Assembly: GCA_038260305.1 (NCBI GenBank)
Contig: JBBSNY010000001.1
Coordinates: 377,029-441,028, forward strand
DNA from: CADCVQ01 sp038260305
GTDB lineage: Bacteria; Actinomycetota; Thermoleophilia; Solirubrobacterales; Solirubrobacteraceae
DNA: 64,000 bases
Reading direction: 5' to 3'
The position numbers were made by a program, and so were the translations under genes. Positions 60,300 to 64,000 of the stretch are shown here, in pieces (the first letter of the stretch is position 1; each line of letters opens with the position of its first letter). Under the pieces are notes generated by a model, which searched no databases, was not told the origin of the DNA, and was given only the letters and a program-made list of their open reading frames with translations.

Positions 60300-60351
60300 T
60301 TGTCAACCATCGGTCAACAAGCAAGGTAGCGACTTGTCGACCGTCGGTCAA
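60300..60351. promoter_or_regulatory. Two operator-like repeats between the DUF2339 and TetR genes
   Basis: TTGTCAACCATCGGTCAA (60300-60317) and TTGTCGACCGTCGGTCAA (60334-60351) match at 16 of 18 positions. Each carries the inner inverted repeat GACC/GGTC (AACC in the first). The centres are 34 bp apart, about three helical turns. Such paired sites in a divergent promoter are typical targets of the neighbouring TetR dimer. Confidence 0.75.
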
Positions 60352-60373
60352 GAGGGTCGCTAGACTTCTACGT

Positions 60374-60982
60374 ATGGCCGATCCCGCCTATCGCCGCCTG
60401 CAACGAGACGAGCGTCGCGAGCTCCTGCTGCAGCGCGCGACCGAGCTCTTCGCCACACACGGCTACGAGGGCCTGTCGATGTCGCAGCTCGCGCGCGAGG
60501 CGGACATCTCCAAGGCGTTGCTCTACCACTACTTCCCGAGCAAGCGGCGGCTCTTCGAAGCGGCGCTCGCCGACGGCGCCGAGGAGTTACGGCTGCGCAC
60601 CGAGCCCGATCCCGAGCGCCCACCCGCCGAGCAGCTCGCGACGACGCTCGACGCGTTCCTGAGCTGGGTGCAGGAGCGCCCGGCGGCCTACGCGACGCTG
60701 CTCGAGAGCGCCGGGGCGAGCGAGGTGCGCGAGATCATGGCCGAGGTCCGCTCGACGACGGCGATGCGGATCCTCAACGGCCTCGGTCCCGACGGCGCGC
60801 GGCCGGCCACGCGCGCGGCCGTCCACGGCTGGCTCGGCTTCCTCGACGGCGCGATCCTCGACTGGATCGCCCACGACGACCTCAGCCGTGAGGAACTGCA
60901 CGGCATGCTGCTCGGGGCGTTCGCCGGGGCGCTCATCGCCTCAGGGGCGAGCGGCGGGCTGCCGACGGAGGTCCAGGGTTGA
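60374..60982 (+). CDS. TetR-family transcription regulator
   Basis: A 202-residue repressor. The DNA-binding domain is RRELLLQRATELFATHGYEG, LSMSQLAREADISKALLYHY and FPSKRRLFEAALADGAEELR. The ligand-binding half ends in GMLLGAFAGALIASGASGGL. Two 18-bp repeats lie in its divergent promoter with the DUF2339 membrane protein gene, so autoregulation and control of that gene are likely. The inducer is unknown. Confidence 0.93.
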   Translation: MADPAYRRLQRDERRELLLQRATELFATHGYEGLSMSQLAREADISKALLYHYFPSKRRLFEAALADGAEELRLRTEPDPERPPAEQLATTLDAFLSWVQERPAAYATLLESAGASEVREIMAEVRSTTAMRILNGLGPDGARPATRAAVHGWLGFLDGAILDWIAHDDLSREELHGMLLGAFAGALIASGASGGLPTEVQG

Positions 60983-61045
60983 CCCGAGGCCGAGGCCGGG
61001 GCCGGGGCGGACCGCACCGAGCAATCGGTGCGATCCGCTGCGGCG

Positions 61046-61831
61046 TCAGGCCTCGATCGCCCAGTCCATCGGCACGTCGTTGCGCTTGCGCGCAATGACG
61101 GCGAGGTAGTACAGCGACTCGCCGTCGACGGACACGCGGTGCGTGTAGCGCACCCGCGCGCACTCCTCGAGCACGCCCTCGCGAAAGAGACGCCGCAGGA
61201 AGCCGCCGAAGCCCGTCGGATCGCGCTCCTCGAAGAAGCGATCACGGACGTTGAAGGCGACCCAGCCGTCATCGGCCACGACGTTCAGTGCCTCCGCGAA
61301 TGCCACCGGCGGGACGTCGCCGAAGCCGAGTGCGGCGACGCAGCTCAGGCACGTGAAGTCCTGGCCATCGAGCGCGGCGCGCTCGGCGACCGTCATCGCG
61401 GTGAGATCGAGCGCGAGATAGTCGTCGTAGACGCCCGGGCGGTCGCGAAGCGCGGCGTCGCGGGCCTCCTCGAGCAGGTCGACGCCGACGATCGAGCCGA
61501 TGCCGAGCTCGTCGAGCAGCTCTCCGACGAGGCCGTTGCCGGCGCCGAAGTCCAGCGCAGCCAGGGCGCCCGGATCGATGTCCGCCGCAACGAGCTGCTC
61601 GCGCAGCAGGTCGCAGACGACGCGCGGCGAGTCGCAGGCAAGACGCTCGGTGAACAGGTGCTCGTAGAGGCCGGGCACGTTGAAGATCTCGGCGTAGTCG
61701 TGCAGGCGGATGCGCCTGCGACCGCCGTCGACGGTGATCTCACACCACTCCTCGTCTTGGTCGAGACCGCCCGCGGCGTTCGCCGGCGGGAGGTGAAGCG
61801 CGAAGTCGAGTGTGGTGTCAATCGTCGGTAT
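61046..61831 (-). CDS. SAM-dependent methyltransferase with an unconventional start
   Basis: A class I methyltransferase. Motif I is LAALDFGAGNGLVGELLDEL, motif II IVGVDLLEEARDAALRDRPG, and later VVADDGWVAFNVRDRFFEER and YTHRVSVDGESLYYLAVIAR. The first ordinary start is the GTG at 61678, but the same frame continues upstream for 51 coherent codons (TTLDFALHLPPANAAGGLDQ, DEEWCEITVDGGRRRIRLHD) until a TGA at about 61847. No ATG, GTG or TTG occurs between. An ATA at 61831, 7 nt after AAAGGG, is the best candidate; an ATT at 61822 is another. The substrate is unknown. Confidence 0.75.
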   Translation of the reverse strand: MPTIDTTLDFALHLPPANAAGGLDQDEEWCEITVDGGRRRIRLHDYAEIFNVPGLYEHLFTERLACDSPRVVCDLLREQLVAADIDPGALAALDFGAGNGLVGELLDELGIGSIVGVDLLEEARDAALRDRPGVYDDYLALDLTAMTVAERAALDGQDFTCLSCVAALGFGDVPPVAFAEALNVVADDGWVAFNVRDRFFEERDPTGFGGFLRRLFREGVLEECARVRYTHRVSVDGESLYYLAVIARKRNDVPMDWAIEA

Positions 61832-62004
61832 GAGCGTGCCCTTTCAGAGGAGCGATAAGAGACTGTCTATGGGTACCCAGGCGGCCACGAGCGAAACGCT
61901 CAGCCCGACCTGGCGTTCGGACACTGACAACCGGGCGCACAGGCGGTCGCATTCGAGCGTGCCGTGGCGAAGCCGCGGCGCGGTGCGTGGGATCCTTGAC
62001 GGGA

Positions 62005-62604
62005 ATGCTCCCCCGCGCCTTCGTGATGATCGCAGCATGCGCCCTCGCGCTTTCCGCGTGCGGCGGGTCGTCGGACAAGGGCCGCAGCGCGAGGAAGCCG
62101 CCGGCCGCGACCGTGCCGCAGGGCGGGGCCGCGAGCCCGCTGGAGCTGCCCGCCGGCGTGCCGTCGAAGCCGACAGGCAGGGCCGATCCCGAGCAGGTGA
62201 ACGTCATCCGCGCCTGGTCGGAGGCCCTGCGCAAGGGCGACGTCGCCGCCGCGAGCGCGACATGGGCGGTGCCGTCGAAGGTCCAGAACGGCTCGCCGGT
62301 GCTGACGCTCTCCAGCCGCTCGGACGTGCGGATCTTCAACGACGCGCTGAGCTGCGGCTCCGTCGTGACATCCGCCGGCGGGGCGAAGGGCGGCTTCACG
62401 ATCGCGACGGTACGCCTGACCCAGCGCGCGGGCGCGGACTGCGGCAGCGGCACCGGGCACAGCGCGCGTACGGCGATCCTCGTGCGCGACGGCAAGATCG
62501 TCGAGTGGTACCGCCTGCCGGACGACCCGAATGCGCCGCGGAATGCGCCGCGCGGACAGCCGGCCGCGCCGCCCGTCGATCCGGCCGACACGACCGTCGT
62601 CTAG
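62005..62604 (+). CDS. Lipoprotein with a SnoaL/NTF2-like domain
   Basis: A 199-residue predicted lipoprotein: signal sequence ending ACALALSACGG with the lipobox Cys. After a Pro/Ala linker, VNVIRAWSEALRKGDVAAAS and ATWAVPSKVQNGSPVLTLSS begin an NTF2-like domain that ends ILVRDGKIVEWYRLPDD. Two further cysteines (ALSCGS, GADCGS) may bond. Such domains bind small ligands or act as stable folds; the role is unknown. A GTG/ATG pair at 62023 is a possible later start. The Pro-rich tail ends VDPADTTVV. Confidence 0.8.
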   Translation: MLPRAFVMIAACALALSACGGSSDKGRSARKPPAATVPQGGAASPLELPAGVPSKPTGRADPEQVNVIRAWSEALRKGDVAAASATWAVPSKVQNGSPVLTLSSRSDVRIFNDALSCGSVVTSAGGAKGGFTIATVRLTQRAGADCGSGTGHSARTAILVRDGKIVEWYRLPDDPNAPRNAPRGQPAAPPVDPADTTVV

Positions 62605-62652
62605 CGCAGCTCGCGAACGTCAGGCGGTTCGCGAGCGTCGTAGCGGCTCCGA

Positions 62653-62880
62653 TCAGGAGCGCGGGTCGACGTACGGGTCGCGCTCGACCACGCGCTCCTG
62701 CACGACCGTGCCACGGCCGGCCTGCATGATGAAGAACAGCGACAGCACGAGGCCGAGGATGCCGACGACCATCAGGATGGTGCCGACCGTCGCCAGCGAG
62801 ATGCCGGAGACGGTGGCGGTGACCGCGAACTTGAAGATCGCGCCCACGGCGATGAGGAAGATCGATGTACCTAGTCCCAT
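62653..62880 (-). CDS. Small two-helix membrane protein (DUF6458-like)
   Basis: A 75-residue protein starting MGLGTSIFLIAVGAIFKFAV. Two helices (FLIAVGAIFKFAVTATV and VGTILMVVGILGLVLSLFFI) are followed by a charged tail, VQERVVERDPYVDPRS. This is a short membrane protein common in actinobacteria, of unknown function. The ATG at 62880 was chosen by family resemblance; an in-frame ATG lies 9 nt upstream. Confidence 0.78.
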   Translation of the reverse strand: MGLGTSIFLIAVGAIFKFAVTATVSGISLATVGTILMVVGILGLVLSLFFIMQAGRGTVVQERVVERDPYVDPRS

Positions 62881-62945
62881 GTGGCTCATAGTGCCCGCGA
62901 TCACCGGTCCATAAGCCCCGATTTCGCCGCCGGTACGATGGACGG

Positions 62946-64000
62946 GTGCCCGCGCTGACGACCGACGTGTACGACATCCCCGAGGAGCTCGCCGACCTGC
63001 GCGACATGATCCGCCGGCTCGCGCAGGAGCAGATCGCCCCGCGGGCCGCCGACATCGACCGCGACGCCGCGTACCCGCGCGACGTGCGCGAGCTGCTCGC
63101 CGAGCACGACATCCTGGGCCTGCCGTTCGACGAGGCCTACGGCGGCACGGGCACCGGCACGCTCATGCTCCAGATTGCCGTCGAGGAGATCGCCAAGGCG
63201 TGCGCCTCGTCAGCGCTCATCCTCATGGTGCAGGAGCTCGGCACGCTGCCGATCCAGCTCTTCGGCAGCGAGGAGCAGAAGCAGCGCTGGCTGCCGCGCT
63301 GCGCGACCGGCGAGTGGTCGCCGGCGTTCGCGCTGTCCGAGCCCGAGGCGGGATCGGACCCGGCGTCGTTGCGTACGACGGCCGTGCGCGACGGCGACGA
63401 GTGGGTCATCAACGGCCAGAAGAACTGGATCACGAACGCCGGCATCGCCGACTTCTACGTCGTCTTCGCGAAGACCGACCGCGAGCGCAACCGCAGCTCG
63501 TGCTTCGTCGTCGAGGCCGATCGCGAGGGCTTCGATCCCGGCAAGCTCGAGCACAAGCTCGGCATCAAGGGCTCGCCGACCGGCTCGCCCTCGTTCACAG
63601 ACGTGCGCGTGCCGGCCTGCAACCTCATCGGGCCGGAGGGCAAGGGCCTGTCGGTCGCGCTCGGCACGCTCGAGCGCACGCGCCTCGGCGCTGCCGCGCA
63701 GGCCGTCGGGATCGCCCAGGGCGCGACGGACTACGCCGCGCAGTACGCGCGCGAGCGGATCGCGTTCGGCAAGCCGATCAACCAGATGCAGGGCATCCAA
63801 TTCAAGCTCGCCGACATGGAGACTCGCACGGCGGCGGCCCGCGAGCTGCTCTACAAGGCGTGCTGCAAGGCCGATCGCGGCGAGCCGGACCTCGCGAAGT
63901 ACTCGTCGATGGCGAAGCTGTTCGCGTCGGACAACGCGATGTTCGTGACGCTCGAGGCGATCCAGGTCCTCGGCGGCTACGGCTACGTCAACGAGTACCC
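62946..64000 (+). CDS. Acyl-CoA dehydrogenase (cut by the window end)
   Basis: The first 351 residues of an acyl-CoA dehydrogenase, from a GTG at 62946 (PALTTDVYDIPEELADLRDM). FAD and substrate motifs: FALSEPEAGSDPASLRTTAV, INGQKNWITNAGIADFYVVF, ERIAFGKPINQMQGIQFKLA, and at the edge IQVLGGYGYVNEY, just before the catalytic Glu region would come. It catalyses the first step of beta-oxidation or of branched-chain amino acid degradation. The 3' end lies outside the window. It is divergent from the DUF6458-like gene. Confidence 0.93.
   Translation, partial: MPALTTDVYDIPEELADLRDMIRRLAQEQIAPRAADIDRDAAYPRDVRELLAEHDILGLPFDEAYGGTGTGTLMLQIAVEEIAKACASSALILMVQELGTLPIQLFGSEEQKQRWLPRCATGEWSPAFALSEPEAGSDPASLRTTAVRDGDEWVINGQKNWITNAGIADFYVVFAKTDRERNRSSCFVVEADREGFDPGKLEHKLGIKGSPTGSPSFTDVRVPACNLIGPEGKGLSVALGTLERTRLGAAAQAVGIAQGATDYAAQYARERIAFGKPINQMQGIQFKLADMETRTAAARELLYKACCKADRGEPDLAKYSSMAKLFASDNAMFVTLEAIQVLGGYGYVNEY

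Noticed and set aside
1..64000. tRNA, rRNA or CRISPR loci
   Set aside because: I saw no cloverleaf, rRNA core sequence or regular repeat-spacer array. A tRNA scan would be needed to exclude a missed tRNA.

Overview
The window is very GC-rich (about 70% or more by eye) and packed with short-spaced genes. It has Rrf2-SufCSU/SufBD iron-sulfur assembly, an ECF sigma factor, a Hanks-type kinase with a sensor domain, many secreted or lipoprotein genes, a c-di-AMP riboswitch and leaderless-type promoters. No outer-membrane or LPS gene is visible. This suggests a high-GC Gram-positive actinobacterium; several family styles recall Thermoleophilia/Solirubrobacterales. That placement is inference from gene content, not from a marker gene.

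Layout. 1-2.5 kb: a graveyard of three genes reduced by internal deletions (LtrA, a propeller/PKD secreted protein, a CHASE2-adenylate cyclase) around an intact cold-shock gene. 2.5-8.7 kb: sigma factor, small coiled-coil protein and acyl desaturase on the minus strand, an FHA-HTH regulator, a Ser/Thr kinase with a propeller ectodomain, and a secreted protein. 8.7-17.1 kb: the Suf system split into rrf2-sufC-sufS-sufU and Rieske-sufB-sufD, with a secreted protease and a second desaturase between the halves. 17.3-24.2 kb: envelope and secreted functions (SodC, M20 peptidase, riboswitch-controlled NlpC/P60 hydrolase, RTX protein) and a ribosome-rescue hydrolase. 24.3-34.5 kb: acyl-CoA synthetase, flavin disulfide oxidoreductase, phospholipase D-like protein, a second NlpC/P60 hydrolase, a sugar kinase, and an unknown protein coupled to a DyP-type peroxidase.

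35.4-41.9 kb: an oxidative cluster. A tyrosinase with an unusual N-terminal region is followed 12 nt later by a LodA/GoxA-type protein carrying the residues that would form cysteine tryptophylquinone, then by its overlapping LodB-type flavoprotein; a radical SAM protein converges on them. 42.0-46.0 kb: a PadR-ABC-FtsX exporter operon with a clear operator and a predicted leaderless start. 46.0-53.4 kb: a glycosyltransferase, a metallophosphoesterase-radical SAM fusion, a flavoprotein, cupins, a CDP-alcohol transferase-like membrane protein, a protease and rhodanese genes.

53.7-58.0 kb is the most striking part. A 4.3-kb, less GC-rich element has perfect 36-bp terminal inverted repeats and a tyrosine recombinase gene ending 5 bp from the right repeat. 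It is flanked by a 7-bp near-duplication (CTCGTAG/CTCATAG) and splits a rhodanese gene; removing the element and one 7-bp copy restores a 117-residue open frame. Inside the left half is a second, imperfect inverted-repeat pair (40/46) enclosing a secreted protein gene, a coupled two-helix membrane protein gene and a decayed tyrosine recombinase, so two elements of the same design appear nested. The right flank (58.1-64 kb) carries a DUF2339 membrane protein divergent from a TetR regulator with two operator-like repeats, a methyltransferase with no conventional start, a lipoprotein, and an acyl-CoA dehydrogenase cut by the window end.
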